Shown here piece by piece: positions 40,190 through 49,566 of a stretch of 64,000 bases of DNA (its first letter is position 1; every line of letters starts with the position of its first letter). A program made the translations under genes and the position numbers. The notes beneath the pieces were generated by a model. The model was not told where the DNA came from. It did not search any database and saw nothing but the letters and a program-made list of their open reading frames with translations. This DNA comes from Bacteroidales bacterium UBA4333. Its GTDB lineage: Bacteria > Bacteroidota > Bacteroidia > Bacteroidales > Paludibacteraceae. Location: the NCBI GenBank assembly GCA_002394335.1, contig DGTP01000004.1:62001-126000 (forward strand), read 5' to 3'.

Positions 40190-41941
40190 TTATTTCAAGT
40201 AGTTGTCTTTGAGTGAGCAGGTGCGGTTGAGAACCAAGTGGTTGTCCGTGGTGTCCTCGTCCACAACGAAATAGCCTTGTTTCAAGAGCTGGTAGTGGTT
40301 CACCTGTGCGATGCCGTCCTTGTATTCGGGTTTGTGCATCTCTTTGCGGAGTGCACCTTCGACGAGACAGTTGACCACTTTGAGGCTTTCGGGATTGAGG
40401 AGATCGCGGAAATCGCCTTCTTCCGCACTTGGGTTCTCGACTGCAAAGAGGCGGTCGTACAGACGAGCTTCCGCCTCGATGGCAGAGGAACATTCAATCC
40501 AGTTGATGGTAGCTTTGGTCTTGCGGTTGCCGCCCTCGGTGCCGGACTTGGAGTCGGGGTCGTAGGTGGCATAGACGGTGGTGATATTTCCGTCGGCGTC
40601 TTTCTCGCAGCCGGTAGCCTGAATGATATAAGATGCTTTGAGTCGCACCTCGCGTCCGCCCGGCGAGAGGCGATAGAACTTGTTATCGGCTTGCTCCAGG
40701 AAATCGCCGCGCTCAATCCACAGCTCCTTGCCAAAGCGCATTTCGCGTGTGCCGAGTTCGGGGTGTCCGTCAATATTCTCGGCTACCAGAATTTCCGGTT
40801 TCTCCTGATTTTCCGGATAGTTGGTGATGACCAGCTTGACGGGATCGAAGATGGCACAGATACGCGGAGCTGTCTCTTTGAGGTCTTCGCGGATGGTGTG
40901 TTCAAGGAGCCCCTGGTCGATCATTCCCTCCACTTTGGTGTAGCCGATGCGGTCCATGAAATTGCGGATGGCTTGCGGTGTGTAGCCACGCCGGCGGAGA
41001 CCGCAGACAGTCGGCATACGCGGGTCATCCCATCCGGCAACGAGTCCTTCTTTGACCAGTTGGAGCATTTTGCGTTTGGACATCACGGTGTAGGTTATAT
41101 TGAGACGGTTGAACTCGCGCTGTTTAGGACGGTAGTCCGGTCCGTAAGGAGAGAGACCGGCGAAGTTGGATCCTGAGAACTGGTCGATAAACCAGTCATA
41201 CAGCGGACGATGGACAACAAACTCAAGTGTACAGATAGAGTGGGTGACACCCTCGAAGTAATCCGACTGTCCGTGTGCAAAATCGTACATTGGATAGACG
41301 TTCCAGCGGTGTCCCGTGCGATGGTGGGGGTGCGAAGTGATGATACGATAGATGATCGGATCGCGGAAGTGCATGTTAGGGTTAGCCATGTCGATCTTGG
41401 CGCGGAGCACCATCTTGCCCTCCTCAATCTCACCGTTCTGCATCGCCTGGAAAAGGCGCAAGTTCTCCTCTACCGGACGATCGCGGTAAGGAGAAGCGAC
41501 ACCTGGTTCGGTAGGTGTACCTTTCTGCTCTGCTATCTGCTCTGCGGTCTGTTCGTCCACATAGGCTTTGCCTTCTTTGATGAAACGGATGGCGAGTTCG
41601 TAGAGTTGCTCAAAATAGTCGGAGGCATAGAATATCTTGTCCCATTTGAATCCGAGCCAAGCGATGTCTCTCTCGATGGAATCGACATATTCCGTGTCCT
41701 CTTTGGCAGGGTTGGTGTCGTCAAAACGGAGGTTGCAGACGCCGTTGTATTTCTCGGCGATGCCAAAGTCCATGCAGATGGCTTTAACATGACCGATGTG
41801 CAGGTATCCGTTCGGCTCCGGCGGGAAACGGGTCTGGATACGTCCGTCATTGACTCCCTCGGCGAGGTCTTTTTCTACAATCTGCTCGATAAAATTGAGA
41901 CTTCGAGCCTCTGTGGCATTTTCTTGTTGATTGTTTGTCAT
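40190..41941 (-). CDS. glnS: Glutamine-tRNA ligase
   Basis: A 583-residue class I synthetase. FPPEPNGYLHIGHVKAICMD contains the HIGH motif, LRFDDTNPAKEDTEYVDSIE the Rossmann core, and TVMSKRKMLQLVKEGLVAGW the KMSKS-type motif. LRRRGYTPQAIRNFMDRIG distinguishes GlnRS from GluRS. Length fits GlnRS with its beta-barrel anticodon domains. Minus-strand housekeeping cluster. Confidence 0.96.
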   Translation of the reverse strand: MTNNQQENATEARSLNFIEQIVEKDLAEGVNDGRIQTRFPPEPNGYLHIGHVKAICMDFGIAEKYNGVCNLRFDDTNPAKEDTEYVDSIERDIAWLGFKWDKIFYASDYFEQLYELAIRFIKEGKAYVDEQTAEQIAEQKGTPTEPGVASPYRDRPVEENLRLFQAMQNGEIEEGKMVLRAKIDMANPNMHFRDPIIYRIITSHPHHRTGHRWNVYPMYDFAHGQSDYFEGVTHSICTLEFVVHRPLYDWFIDQFSGSNFAGLSPYGPDYRPKQREFNRLNITYTVMSKRKMLQLVKEGLVAGWDDPRMPTVCGLRRRGYTPQAIRNFMDRIGYTKVEGMIDQGLLEHTIREDLKETAPRICAIFDPVKLVITNYPENQEKPEILVAENIDGHPELGTREMRFGKELWIERGDFLEQADNKFYRLSPGGREVRLKASYIIQATGCEKDADGNITTVYATYDPDSKSGTEGGNRKTKATINWIECSSAIEAEARLYDRLFAVENPSAEEGDFRDLLNPESLKVVNCLVEGALRKEMHKPEYKDGIAQVNHYQLLKQGYFVVDEDTTDNHLVLNRTCSLKDNYLK

Positions 41942-41970
41942 CTTATTGTTGTGATTTTATTAATTCTCGT

Positions 41971-42750
41971 TTATGCTCGGACTATTCCGCGAGGTGAAGA
42001 TTTGATGAAATGAAGTATCAAATCTCTATCTTCTGTCGATTCCATCGAGTTTTCCACCTGCTCGACAGCCTGACTCACGTTGAGTCCTGAGTTGTAGATC
42101 TGCCGATAGACATCCTGGATGACATGAATACGCTCGATGGAAAATCCGCGGCGGTTGAGTCCGACGGAGTTGATTCCGCAGAAGACAACAGGTTCCCGTG
42201 CCACTATGACGAAAGGCGGAATGTCCTTGTTGATACGTGATCCGCCTTGTATCATGCAATGTGCGCCGATGTGCGTGAACTGATGAACGAGTGTTCCTCC
42301 GCCCAAGATGGCATAGTCATCGACTTCCACTTCTCCTGCCAGCTGGGTGGCATTGGACATGATTATATGGTTGTGGAGGATACAGTCGTGTGCGACGTGA
42401 CAGTACGCCATGATCAGATTGTCGTTACCGATGAGGGTTTTCCCTTTGGAGGCGGTGCCGCGATGGATGGTACAACACTCGCGCATTACATTTCTGTCGC
42501 CAATAATGGTCCAGGTCTCTTCTCCGTGGAATTTGAGATCTTGGGGGATCGCACCTATCACGGCGGAAGGAAAGACATGGCAGTCTTTGCCAATCTTGGT
42601 GAAACGGCAGATGGTGGCATTGGCATCAATGACGGTGCCATCGCCTATTTCTACGTCGCGATCGATGAATACGAACGGACCGATCTCCACATTATTGCCG
42701 ATTTTGGCATCGGGATGAATGCTTGCTAAAGGACTGATTGTATTTGCCAT
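41971..42750 (-). CDS. lpxA: UDP-N-acetylglucosamine O-acyltransferase
   Basis: A 259-residue left-handed beta-helix acyltransferase catalysing the first step of lipid A synthesis. Hexapeptide repeats start at SIHPDAKIGNNVEIGPFVFI; AYCHVAHDCILHNHIIMSN contains the catalytic His. The C-terminal helical part (RIHVIQDVYRQIYNSGLNVS) matches LpxA. It follows lpxC by 16 bp in the order lpxD-lpxC-lpxA. Confidence 0.96.
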   Translation of the reverse strand: MANTISPLASIHPDAKIGNNVEIGPFVFIDRDVEIGDGTVIDANATICRFTKIGKDCHVFPSAVIGAIPQDLKFHGEETWTIIGDRNVMRECCTIHRGTASKGKTLIGNDNLIMAYCHVAHDCILHNHIIMSNATQLAGEVEVDDYAILGGGTLVHQFTHIGAHCMIQGGSRINKDIPPFVIVAREPVVFCGINSVGLNRRGFSIERIHVIQDVYRQIYNSGLNVSQAVEQVENSMESTEDRDLILHFIKSSPRGIVRA

Positions 42751-42766
42751 TTTATGTAGATGTATA

Positions 42767-43669
42767 TTATTCCGATAAAATCTGGTTTCGTAAGCGTCTT
42801 ACGCATTGGGTGTTAAAAGTGTGTCCCGGTTTGAAGGCGATTACTTTGCCTTTGAGACGCAGGCCGAGAAGCGATAAATCTCCGATGACATCGAGCAGTT
42901 TGTGACGTGCGGGTTCGTTGGGATAGTTGAGCGGCGAGAGGTAACCGAGTTTTTTGGCATCAAGTCGGGGTTGCCCTAACTTGTCGCAAAAATAGTCCAT
43001 TCCTGTCTGTGACAGTTCTGTCTCATAGATGACGAGTGCATTTTTGAGGTCTCCGCCTTTGATGAGTCCGACCCGCAGGAGGGGCTCTATCTCCCGTACG
43101 AAGCAGAATGTTCTGGCGGAGGCTATCTCTTGCGGATAGTCAGCCAGATTGGTGAGCGTGGCGTGTTGTTCCCGCAAGAGAATGGATTGGAATGCTATGG
43201 TGACATCCAACTCATAGTGGTCGCAAGGCTCGATGCGCATCCGGTGGCCATGTTCGGAGATATATTCGATGGGCTCTTTCACCTCATAGATTTTCACTTC
43301 GGCATCCTGTTCTGCCAAGCCGACCCGTTGTATCTCGTTGACGAAGATTCTTGCGCTTCCATCGAGAATCGGCATCTCTGGGGCATTGATATCAATGATG
43401 CAATTATCGACCCCCATAGCATATAGTGCAGAGAGCGCGTGCTCGACCGTACTGATTTTCCATCTGCCCCGTTCCAAAACGGTACCCCGCTCGGTGGCGG
43501 AAACATAGTCCGCCAAAGCCTGATAACAAGGTGCGCCGGGCAGATCAACGCGCCTGAGACAAATGCCCGAATTCATCGGGGCGGGATGAAATGTGGCGGT
43601 GACTTGCAGTCCGGTGTGCAATCCTACGGAACTGAGGGTGAAGCTGTCTTTTAAGGTATGTTGTTTCAC
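42767..43669 (-). CDS. lpxC: UDP-3-O-acyl-N-acetylglucosamine deacetylase, without the usual FabZ fusion
   Basis: A 300-residue zinc deacetylase, the committed step of lipid A synthesis. KISTVEHALSALYAMGVDN (first Zn His), NEPARHKLLDVIGDLSLLGL (second His and Asp) and FKPGHTFNTQ (catalytic His) are present. In most Bacteroidetes lpxC is fused to fabZ in a protein of about 460 residues; here a stop follows the LpxC domain (RRLRNQILSE) and lpxA begins at once, so the FabZ part is absent, not frameshifted. It sits 10 bp after lpxD. Confidence 0.94.
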   Translation of the reverse strand: MKQHTLKDSFTLSSVGLHTGLQVTATFHPAPMNSGICLRRVDLPGAPCYQALADYVSATERGTVLERGRWKISTVEHALSALYAMGVDNCIIDINAPEMPILDGSARIFVNEIQRVGLAEQDAEVKIYEVKEPIEYISEHGHRMRIEPCDHYELDVTIAFQSILLREQHATLTNLADYPQEIASARTFCFVREIEPLLRVGLIKGGDLKNALVIYETELSQTGMDYFCDKLGQPRLDAKKLGYLSPLNYPNEPARHKLLDVIGDLSLLGLRLKGKVIAFKPGHTFNTQCVRRLRNQILSE

Positions 43670-43679
43670 GGGCGTAATG

Positions 43680-44735
43680 TTATGAAGGGTTATTAGTCAA
43701 ATTCTTCTCTAAGTTGTGGAGACGGAGGAGTATATCCGGCAGTTGCTTGAATCCGACGAAGGCGCGTTTGAAAAGTCCTGCGTCGATAGCCGGCGAACCG
43801 AGGTAGGTACCGCTCTTGCGAATGTTGCCTGCAATGCCGGACTGGGCGCCAAAGACGGCGTGATCAGCGATCTCAATGTGCCCGGCTACGCCCACTTGGC
43901 CTGTGAAGATACAATGGTCTCCGATTTTTGTACTGCCGGCGATACCTACTTGTGCACAAATAAAGGTAGATTCGCCGATCTCTACATTGTGTGCCACTTG
44001 CACGAGGTTGTCGATCTTGACATTCCTGTGAATGATTGTGTTGCCCATCATGGCGCGATCCACGGTAGTGTTGGCTCCTATCTCTACGTCGTCTTCGATG
44101 ATGACTCCTCCGATCTGCGGTAACTTGCGATTTATCCCCTTTTCATCGGGCTCAAAGCCAAATCCGTCTGCGCCTATAACGGCTCCTGAATGAAGAATAC
44201 AGTCAGCGCCTATCCGGCAGTTGTAATACACTTTGACACCGGAATAAAGAATAGTATTGTCTCCGATGGTCACATTATCCCCGATGAAAACGTGGGGATA
44301 TATCTGTACACCCTTGCCCAAGTGCACATTTTTGCCGATGTATGCCAATGCGCCGATGTACGCATCTTCGGGGACGGCAACGGAGTCCGAGATAAAAGAC
44401 GGCTGTTCGATGCCCTGACGGGGAGGGTTGATGGTCTTGGAAACCAGTTGCAACAACTGCGCCATCGCTCCGCGCGCGTTAGGAACGGCTATGACAGCCC
44501 GCTGAACGGAGAGGGTGAGATTCTCCAAAAGGGAAGGCCGGAGTAGCGCTTCGGTAATGAGAATAACACCAGCCTGTGTCTTGGAGATAAACGGTGTGTA
44601 TTTGTTATCCGTGATAAAAGACAGATGATGAGATTCCGCCGATTCTATCGGAGAAATATCGGACACAAGAACCTGCGCATTGCCGTATAGTTTTCCGCCC
44701 AATAGGGTTGCTATTTGTTGTGCACTGAATTGCAT
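43680..44735 (-). CDS. lpxD: UDP-3-O-acylglucosamine N-acyltransferase
   Basis: A 351-residue acyltransferase, third enzyme of lipid A synthesis. The N-terminal uridine-binding domain (MQFSAQQIATLLGGKLYGNA) is followed by a hexapeptide-repeat helix (YIGKNVHLGKGVQIYPHVFI) with NLVQVAHNVEIGESTFICAQ containing the catalytic His. Length is typical. It forms an lpxD-lpxC-lpxA run with tiny gaps. Confidence 0.96.
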   Translation of the reverse strand: MQFSAQQIATLLGGKLYGNAQVLVSDISPIESAESHHLSFITDNKYTPFISKTQAGVILITEALLRPSLLENLTLSVQRAVIAVPNARGAMAQLLQLVSKTINPPRQGIEQPSFISDSVAVPEDAYIGALAYIGKNVHLGKGVQIYPHVFIGDNVTIGDNTILYSGVKVYYNCRIGADCILHSGAVIGADGFGFEPDEKGINRKLPQIGGVIIEDDVEIGANTTVDRAMMGNTIIHRNVKIDNLVQVAHNVEIGESTFICAQVGIAGSTKIGDHCIFTGQVGVAGHIEIADHAVFGAQSGIAGNIRKSGTYLGSPAIDAGLFKRAFVGFKQLPDILLRLHNLEKNLTNNPS

Positions 44736-44770
44736 TGATTATAGGGTTGTTAGGGTAATGGATAATCGTT

Positions 44771-46030
44771 TTAGTCGTCAATCCGATACCTGAACAAGTA
44801 TCGTTTTGTGGGTTTTCGTGTGAGGGAAGCCAGATCGAGTATTTCGCTTGCAGAGGCGATGTCCCTGACGGTACCGTCGGAGTATAAAATGTCGATGGAA
44901 TCGGCTTTTTCGGAATAGGTGTTGGAGGTAGAGACATGTTCTGACCAACAGTATTGCGCCTCTTCTTGCGTAATACCCAGGGCGTCCGCATAGAAACGGT
45001 TGAGTTCGGCTTTCTGCGAGTCGGTAAGGGGCGCATCTAACAGTTCTCCGCGGAAGAGACTGCGATCCACAAATGCCCGGCTGAGACAACTCAGAACGGT
45101 GTCTGTGCCTCCTATCCAAGCTTTGATGGCTGAGAGGACGTCTGTGTCGTCAAGCAGTGCGTATTGGTCGAGAGCCTCGCTATGACCGGAGAAATCGGCA
45201 AAACGCACAGGCTGGTAGAGGAAATAGCGCAGAGCGGGTGAGCAGAAGAGCTCGGCATGGCGGGTACGTGCCAGTTCTTTGGCGCGGGAGAGGATTTTGA
45301 TGAGTTGTTGCTCCGCAGCTACGGAAGTCTTATGCAGATATACCTGCCAGTACATAAGCCGTCTTGCTACAAGGAATTTCTCTACAGAGTAGATGCCTTT
45401 GACCTGCACAACCAGTTTGTCATCCCGGACATCCAGCATTTTGAGCAACCGTTCGGAGGCCACTCTGCCTTCCTGTACGCCGGTGAAGAATGAATCCCGG
45501 CAGAGATAGTCCATCCGGTCTACATCAAGCTGGCTTGATATAAGCTGGTGGAGAAAATGTTTGTGGTATTGGTTGCGGAATATGGCGATAGCCGTGTCAA
45601 GGGGCTTTTGCGGGCTCAAACTTGTGTATCTGGCGCTGAGGTCATCATTGATGCGTGACATCATGATGAGCGAAATGTCCTCGTGTGTGATGCCATCTAC
45701 AAGCGTGTGCTCCAGAACATGCGAGAAAGGTCCGTGGCCTATATCGTGGAGCAGGATGGCCATCATGGCAGACGTTTCTTCGTCCGGTGTGATATCCACG
45801 CCTTTGAGACGAAGGGAGTGGATGGCTTCCTGCATAAGGTGCATGGCGCCAATGGAATGCCCGAACCGGCTGTGTTGTGCACCAGGGTAAACAAGGTAGG
45901 AAAGTCCGAGTTGCCGGATGCGGTTGAGCCGCTGCACATAAGGGTGCTGCAAGACATCAAAAATCAATTCGTTCGGAATAGAGAGAAATCCGAAAACGGG
46001 GTCATTTATAATTTTTCGTTTATTAGCCAT
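44771..46030 (-). CDS. HD-superfamily phosphohydrolase (dGTPase-like)
   Basis: A 419-residue protein with a full HD metal site: GAQHSRFGHSIGAMHLM (first His), AILLHDIGHGPFSHVLEHTL (HD pair) and downstream Asp in QLDVDRMDYLCRDS. It belongs to the dNTP triphosphohydrolase/SAMHD1-like group commonly located just before lpxD in Bacteroidetes. Substrate not proven. It opens the lpxD-lpxC-lpxA transcript from its own promoter. Confidence 0.92.
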   Translation of the reverse strand: MANKRKIINDPVFGFLSIPNELIFDVLQHPYVQRLNRIRQLGLSYLVYPGAQHSRFGHSIGAMHLMQEAIHSLRLKGVDITPDEETSAMMAILLHDIGHGPFSHVLEHTLVDGITHEDISLIMMSRINDDLSARYTSLSPQKPLDTAIAIFRNQYHKHFLHQLISSQLDVDRMDYLCRDSFFTGVQEGRVASERLLKMLDVRDDKLVVQVKGIYSVEKFLVARRLMYWQVYLHKTSVAAEQQLIKILSRAKELARTRHAELFCSPALRYFLYQPVRFADFSGHSEALDQYALLDDTDVLSAIKAWIGGTDTVLSCLSRAFVDRSLFRGELLDAPLTDSQKAELNRFYADALGITQEEAQYCWSEHVSTSNTYSEKADSIDILYSDGTVRDIASASEILDLASLTRKPTKRYLFRYRIDD

Positions 46031-46079
46031 ATATTAAATGCCGTGACGGTCTTAGGGCATAAAATCCCAAAATCGGCTA

Positions 46080-46111
46080 CAAATTTACTACAAATTTTGC
46101 ATATACGCAAA
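46080..46111 (-). promoter_or_regulatory. Promoter for the HD-lpxD-lpxC-lpxA cluster
   Basis: On the minus strand TTTGCGTATATGC (from 46111) and TAAATTTG (46087-46080) are 20 bp apart. It is divergent from the DUF4832 promoter. Confidence 0.75.
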
Positions 46112-46147
46112 TAATTTTGTGTTATTGCAGTGATTTTTGATTTTTAT

Positions 46148-46179
46148 CTTGCGTATTTCAGAAAAAAATTGTATCTTTG
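46148..46179 (+). promoter_or_regulatory. Promoter for the DUF4832-type operon
   Basis: CTTGCGTATTTC (from 46148) and TATCTTTG (46172-46179) are spaced by 20 bp, with the ATG at 46213. Confidence 0.75.
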
Positions 46180-46212
46180 CAGCGTATAATAAGAAACAAT
46201 AATTTAATACTC

Positions 46213-47751
46213 ATGAAATCGAAAATTCTTTTCTTGGCAAGCTTGTTAATAGTTTCGGCGCTGACGGCAAATGCGGTAAAAGTAACTTATGTGGCGGATA
46301 ATACCACTGTCTTCAAAAATCCCGAGCGCGGGTTTACGGAAGAGCTGAACGGAAAGGTCTCGGTCAGCAATCCTTACAGGGTGAAAAACCACATAGACGG
46401 CAACTGGGGTAAAAATGATTGCATGACGATGCCGGTGGTGCTGTACAACTTCGGAAACTTCAAGAGCCAGGATCTGCCGGAGGCTGTCCTGAACGGTTTT
46501 GACACCGACATGAGCGAATTGCGCAACTTGGGACTGAAGTGTGTGTTGCGCTTCGCCTATACCGAGCGTGAGAGTGACAAGGAGGATGCGACGCCGGAGT
46601 GGGTGAAGCGTCATCTGGAGCAGTTGAAGCCTCATCTGGCAGCCAATGCCGATGTTATCTATGTGTTAGAGGCGGGATTTGTGGGAGTATGGGGCGAATG
46701 GTACTATTCGAAGAACTACGGCAACGAGACTCAGCATGTGACAGCCAACAGACGCAAGGTGATAGGGTATCTGTTTGAGAATGCCCCGAAGGACAGGTTT
46801 ATCCTGTTCCGTTACCCCATGATCAAGACCGAGTATCTGGGTGATTCCAATCCGCTGACAGATGCAGAAGGATTTAGCGGCAGTGTCCGGGCGCGTATGG
46901 GGTGCCATAATGATGCATTCCTGCACGACTGGGGTAATATGGGTACATATGCCGGTAACGACAAGGATGACGATCCGAAGGTGCGTCAGTATATAGCGCA
47001 GGAAACGCTGTATGTGCCTAACGGGGGAGAGACAAACATAGATGATGACGATGCCCTGGCAGAGAAGAGATATACAGATGCGCCATCCGAGATGAGCAAA
47101 TACCATTGGTCGTTCTGCGGGTCAACTTACGCGATGCCGGTGATAAGGAGATGGCGGAGCAGCGGATTGTTTGACACCCTGAATATATACATGGGGTACC
47201 GCTATAATCTGCTGGACGGCCAGTTCAGCGACGAGGCGGCTCCTGGAGGCAAGATGAATGTGACGATACATCTGCGCAATGTGGGCTATGCTCCGTTGTA
47301 CAATGCGCGTGCGGCGTATGTGGTGCTGAAGAAGGAGGGTGGCGAGGTACCTGTCGTCACTGTTCCGCTGGGTGCCGACCCCCGGCGCTGGCTTCCTAAT
47401 GGTGCCTGGAGCCAGATCAATGAGCAGGTGACACTTCCGGAAAACATGGAAGAAGGAAAATATCATCTGTATCTATGGCTGCCGGACAAATATGAGTCGA
47501 TTGCCAAAGATCCGCGTTATGCTATCCGTTTGGCGAATAAGAATGTATGGAATGCCACGACGGGGTATAATGACTTAGGGGCGGATGTGACAATATCAAG
47601 GAGTGCTCCGAAAGATCCGGGGGCATTGCCGGAGGGCATAGATGGAGTAGCGGGAGAAGGAAAGGCTTGCAAGAAGGTGATAGAGAACGGGGAGTTTTTT
47701 ATCCAAATGCCGGACGGGGCACGCTATTCGGCTACCGGAGCGAGAAGATAA
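46213..47751 (+). CDS. Exported DUF4832/DUF4874-type protein with short C-terminal sorting-like motif
   Basis: A 512-residue protein. Signal peptide MKSKILFLASLLIVSALTAN. The N-terminal half resembles a TIM-barrel glycosidase-like domain (FKNPERGFTEELNG, LKCVLRFAYTERES, VIYVLEAGFVGVWGEWYYSK), and the C-terminal half is beta-rich (APGGKMNVTIHLRNVGYAPL). This domain pair is known in gut Bacteroidetes without an established substrate. The C-terminus KKVIENGEFFIQMPDGARYS, then ATGARR-stop, is a variant of the motif shared by five other exported proteins here. ATG 46213 is chosen because it starts the signal peptide. The HAD gene follows 35 bp downstream. Confidence 0.85.
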   Translation: MKSKILFLASLLIVSALTANAVKVTYVADNTTVFKNPERGFTEELNGKVSVSNPYRVKNHIDGNWGKNDCMTMPVVLYNFGNFKSQDLPEAVLNGFDTDMSELRNLGLKCVLRFAYTERESDKEDATPEWVKRHLEQLKPHLAANADVIYVLEAGFVGVWGEWYYSKNYGNETQHVTANRRKVIGYLFENAPKDRFILFRYPMIKTEYLGDSNPLTDAEGFSGSVRARMGCHNDAFLHDWGNMGTYAGNDKDDDPKVRQYIAQETLYVPNGGETNIDDDDALAEKRYTDAPSEMSKYHWSFCGSTYAMPVIRRWRSSGLFDTLNIYMGYRYNLLDGQFSDEAAPGGKMNVTIHLRNVGYAPLYNARAAYVVLKKEGGEVPVVTVPLGADPRRWLPNGAWSQINEQVTLPENMEEGKYHLYLWLPDKYESIAKDPRYAIRLANKNVWNATTGYNDLGADVTISRSAPKDPGALPEGIDGVAGEGKACKKVIENGEFFIQMPDGARYSATGARR

Positions 47752-47786
47752 GTAATAACACAAATATCAATAAAAGAGATAAGGAA

Positions 47787-48422
47787 ATGAAAGTTTTCAA
47801 CACTGTGGTTTTTGACCTGGGGGGGGTGATTATCAACCTGAATGTGCCCCGCTGTGTAGCCAATTTCAAGCGTTTGATGGGGGAGGAGAATGTGCGTAAT
47901 ATATTAGGTATAGACGATGAAGGCGAAGGAGTGGTGGCTGTTTCGGCGGCAACCAAACAACTGATGCACGATTACGAGTACGGCAATATCAGTACGGAGG
48001 ATTTTCTGAAGACCTTGCAGCAATACTGCTATGCAGGAACAACGATTGAGAACATACGCGAGGCATGGCTGAGCATGTTAGACGAGTTGCCGGAAGAGCG
48101 GCTGGCGTATATCGCATCGCTGCGCAAGCAAGGAATACGGACTATTCTGCTGTCCAATTCCAATGAGCTACACTGGGATCCGATCTGGGAGCAGTACCAT
48201 CTGGCGCAGTATTTTGACGAGGTGTTTGCTTCGCACTACCTGCATATGGCGAAGCCGAACAAGGAGATTTTTGAATATGTGGTGTCGCATGCCCATGTGG
48301 ATGGCGAGCACACAATCTATGTAGATGATCTGGAGAAGAACCGCAAAGCCGGTGAACTATTCGCAGGATGGGAGACGGCGGCGGATATAGAGGAGTTGAA
48401 GGTAAAACTGTTAAGCTGTTAA
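47787..48422 (+). CDS. HAD-superfamily (subfamily IA) phosphatase
   Basis: A 211-residue cytosolic phosphatase of the YihX type. VVFDLGGVIINLNVPR is motif I (D-L-G variant common in YihX-like proteins), TILLSNSNELH motif II, MAKPNKEIFEYVV motif III Lys, and TIYVDDLEKNRKAG motif IV. YihX-like enzymes act on hexose 1-phosphates. ATG 47787 is chosen because it starts the domain after a purine-rich leader. Followed by the NahK-like kinase gene. Confidence 0.88.
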   Translation: MKVFNTVVFDLGGVIINLNVPRCVANFKRLMGEENVRNILGIDDEGEGVVAVSAATKQLMHDYEYGNISTEDFLKTLQQYCYAGTTIENIREAWLSMLDELPEERLAYIASLRKQGIRTILLSNSNELHWDPIWEQYHLAQYFDEVFASHYLHMAKPNKEIFEYVVSHAHVDGEHTIYVDDLEKNRKAGELFAGWETAADIEELKVKLLSC

Positions 48423-48442
48423 ATTGTTAAAGTGTTAATATT

Positions 48443-49537
48443 ATGAAAGACATCTTGCAACATTTTGCCATAGCAAACGAGGTGGCAGAGCCGGAGCCGT
48501 TGAAGATCGGAATCATCAATGACTCGTATGTGGTGCGCGCGAAGAAGAGCGGCGAGAAATCGTATTTCCTGCAGCGGATCAATCATCATATTTTCCAGAA
48601 TGTAGAAGGCTTGCAGCAGAATATCTACAAGGTGACCAATCATATCCGCCAAAAACTGGAGGCTGCGGGGGAGAAGGATATCGCACGCAAGGTATTGGAG
48701 CTGGTGCCGACCGGAGAAGGGAAGTTGTATTACCAGACACCGCAAGGGGACTATTGGCGCGTGTACGTGCTGATAGAGAACGCGTTCTCGCAAGAGAAAC
48801 TGACACCGGCATCTGCGGAGTTGACGGGAGAAGCTTTCGGACGGTTCCAATGCCAGTTGGCAGATCTGCCGTTTGATGCCTTGTGCGAGTCGATTCCTAA
48901 TTTCCATAATATAGAGTTCCGCTTGCAGCAGTTGGATGAGGCAATAAGGGATATACAATCTGCAAAGGCGGACAGACGTGAACGGCTGGAGGCGTGCAAG
49001 GATCTGTTGGAGGCGATCAACAGCCGCCGTGAAGAGATGTGTCTGGCGGAGCGGCTTTTCCGCGAAGGAAAGCTGCCAAAACACATCAACCATTGCGACA
49101 CGAAGGTGAATAATATCCTTTTTGATGAAGAGGGTAAACCTATCTGTATAGTGGACTTGGACACCGTGATGCCGGGGTTTGTGCTGAGTGATTTCGGTGA
49201 TTTTATGCGTTCGGCTGCCAATACCGGAAAAGAAGATGACAGGGATCTGGATGCTATTCATGTGGATCTGGAGATCTTCGAGGCATACACACGCGGGTAT
49301 CTAAAGGAGGCTGCCTTCCTGACGGATATAGAGAAAGAGTTGTTGCCGTACGGATGCAGGCTGCTGAGTTATATGCAGACGGTTCGGTTCTTTACGGACT
49401 GGCTGAACGGGGATACCTACTATAAGATACAGTACCCAGAGCATAACCTGGTGCGCACGAAAGCGCAGTGGCGGTTGTTTGAAGAGCAGGAGAAAGCAGA
49501 GGAGGAGATGAAGGCGATAATCAAAAGATTGTCTTGA
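48443..49537 (+). CDS. Phosphotransferase of the APH superfamily (N-acetylhexosamine kinase-like)
   Basis: A 364-residue kinase. IGIINDSYVVRAKKSGEKSY is the nucleotide loop, HINHCDTKVNNILF the catalytic loop (HxDxxxxN), and PICIVDLDTVMPGFVLSDFG the metal site. The size and motifs fit the group that contains the anomeric N-acetylhexosamine 1-kinase NahK and homoserine kinase-like proteins. The partner HAD phosphatase gene ends 20 bp upstream. A role in hexosamine salvage is an inference from similarity and from nagB/aga genes in the same window. Confidence 0.82.
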   Translation: MKDILQHFAIANEVAEPEPLKIGIINDSYVVRAKKSGEKSYFLQRINHHIFQNVEGLQQNIYKVTNHIRQKLEAAGEKDIARKVLELVPTGEGKLYYQTPQGDYWRVYVLIENAFSQEKLTPASAELTGEAFGRFQCQLADLPFDALCESIPNFHNIEFRLQQLDEAIRDIQSAKADRRERLEACKDLLEAINSRREEMCLAERLFREGKLPKHINHCDTKVNNILFDEEGKPICIVDLDTVMPGFVLSDFGDFMRSAANTGKEDDRDLDAIHVDLEIFEAYTRGYLKEAAFLTDIEKELLPYGCRLLSYMQTVRFFTDWLNGDTYYKIQYPEHNLVRTKAQWRLFEEQEKAEEEMKAIIKRLS

Positions 49538-49566
49538 TTTACGATCAACCAATTATTGTTTCATTT

